A stretch of DNA of 5,857 bases from Gammaproteobacteria bacterium. Lineage in GTDB: Bacteria > Pseudomonadota > Gammaproteobacteria > UBA5335 > SLRW01. The stretch is taken from the NCBI GenBank assembly GCA_007134115.1, contig SLLK01000223.1, forward strand, positions 1 to 5,857, given 5' to 3'. Below, piece by piece: positions 5,568-5,857 of this stretch. The number at the start of each line of letters is the position of its first letter. Within the stretch, counting starts at the first letter, position 1. The notes under the pieces were generated by a model. It did no database searches, was not told where the DNA came from, and saw only the letters and a program-made list of their open reading frames with translations. The translations under genes and the position numbers were made by a program.

Positions 5568-5857
5568 GTGAACCAGACCTTCCAGCCCGTGACCGGGTTC
5601 AGCATGTTCCCGCCCGTGATCAAGGCGCTGTTGATCCTCAATGCCCTGTTCTTCGGCATGGAAATGTTCACCGGGCACAGCCTCATGGATCATTTCGCCC
5701 TGTGGCCGCTGGGCAGCCCGGAAATGGCCATGGGCGCGGCGGGCATGCGCGAAGTCCCCGGCTTCCAGCCCTGGCAGCTGGTGACCTACGCCTTTCTGCA
5801 TGCCGGCATGATGCACCTGTTGCTCAACCTGTTCGCGCTGTGGATGTTCGGCGTGGC
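5568..5857 (+). CDS. Rhomboid-family membrane protein, N-terminal part, cut by window edge
   Basis: The frame is open from GTG 5568 to the right edge and gives 96 residues. The pattern is that of a compact bacterial rhomboid: a short N-terminus ending in FPPVIKALLILNALFF (first helix, residues 14-29), a linker with FALWPLGSPE at 43-52, then the typical block FQPWQLVTYAFLHAGMMHL (66-84) leading into LLNLFALWMFG. H78, H83 and N87 fit the HxxxxHxxxN signature of the second rhomboid helix, which shapes the active site in rhomboid proteases. The catalytic GxSG serine and second histidine would lie beyond the window, so an active protease cannot be told from an inactive relative. GTG 5568 is preferred because GAGG (5556-5559) sits 8 bases before it and relatives have a similar short leader before FPP. 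ATG 5604 lacks a ribosome binding site. Confidence 0.88.
   Translation, partial: MNQTFQPVTGFSMFPPVIKALLILNALFFGMEMFTGHSLMDHFALWPLGSPEMAMGAAGMREVPGFQPWQLVTYAFLHAGMMHLLLNLFALWMFGV

Noticed and set aside
5544..5816. 90-codon minus-strand open frame with many histidines
   Set aside because: It is antisense to the rhomboid N-terminus, which has clear family motifs. The histidines are the complement of ATG codons in the rhomboid gene.

Overview
The window reads as ordinary chromosome from a high-GC proteobacterium. A gammaproteobacterium is most likely, judging from the lipoyl synthase, the rhomboid, the DUF2845 protein and the strong G/C bias at third codon positions. I cannot name the genus. There is no phage, transposon, plasmid, CRISPR, tRNA or rRNA signal. 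Seven genes are supported, five on the minus strand and two on the plus strand, arranged around one divergent spacer at 4229-4453.

Minus strand, in transcription order from 4228 down to 1: (1) a GntP-family permease (2840-4228); (2) a small two-helix membrane protein with a bacterial PH (DUF304/YdbS-like) domain (2334-2834), starting 5 bp after the permease stop; (3) a secreted DUF2845 protein carrying two tandem copies of the domain (1674-2297), 36 bp further on; (4) after a 106-bp gap, a class III (CaiB/BaiF) CoA-transferase (383-1567); (5) after 54 bp, the N-terminal part of a zinc-finger membrane protein that runs off the left edge (1-328). Genes 1-3 are spaced like an operon. The CoA-transferase may have its own promoter. 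A carboxylate/hydroxy-acid permease and a CoA-transferase on one strand could form an uptake-and-activation route for an organic acid, but the substrate cannot be read from the sequence.

Plus strand: lipA, lipoyl synthase (4454-5446), complete with all six cluster cysteines. It is followed by the start of a rhomboid-family membrane protein (5568 to the right edge). lipB, the usual partner of lipA, is not next to it in this window.

The divergent spacer holds a good -10 box (TATGAT) for lipA and three copies of a near-palindromic 9-10-mer (CGCCGGCGTT or its reverse complement), which could be an operator. Several very long open frames lie antisense to the real genes (for example 2720-4453 plus, 593-1786 plus and 4292-5287 minus). 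They are by-products of GC-rich codon use. I found no clear sign of an undescribed system. The points most worth a second look are the coupled permease/PH-protein pair, the duplicated DUF2845 protein and the spacer repeats.
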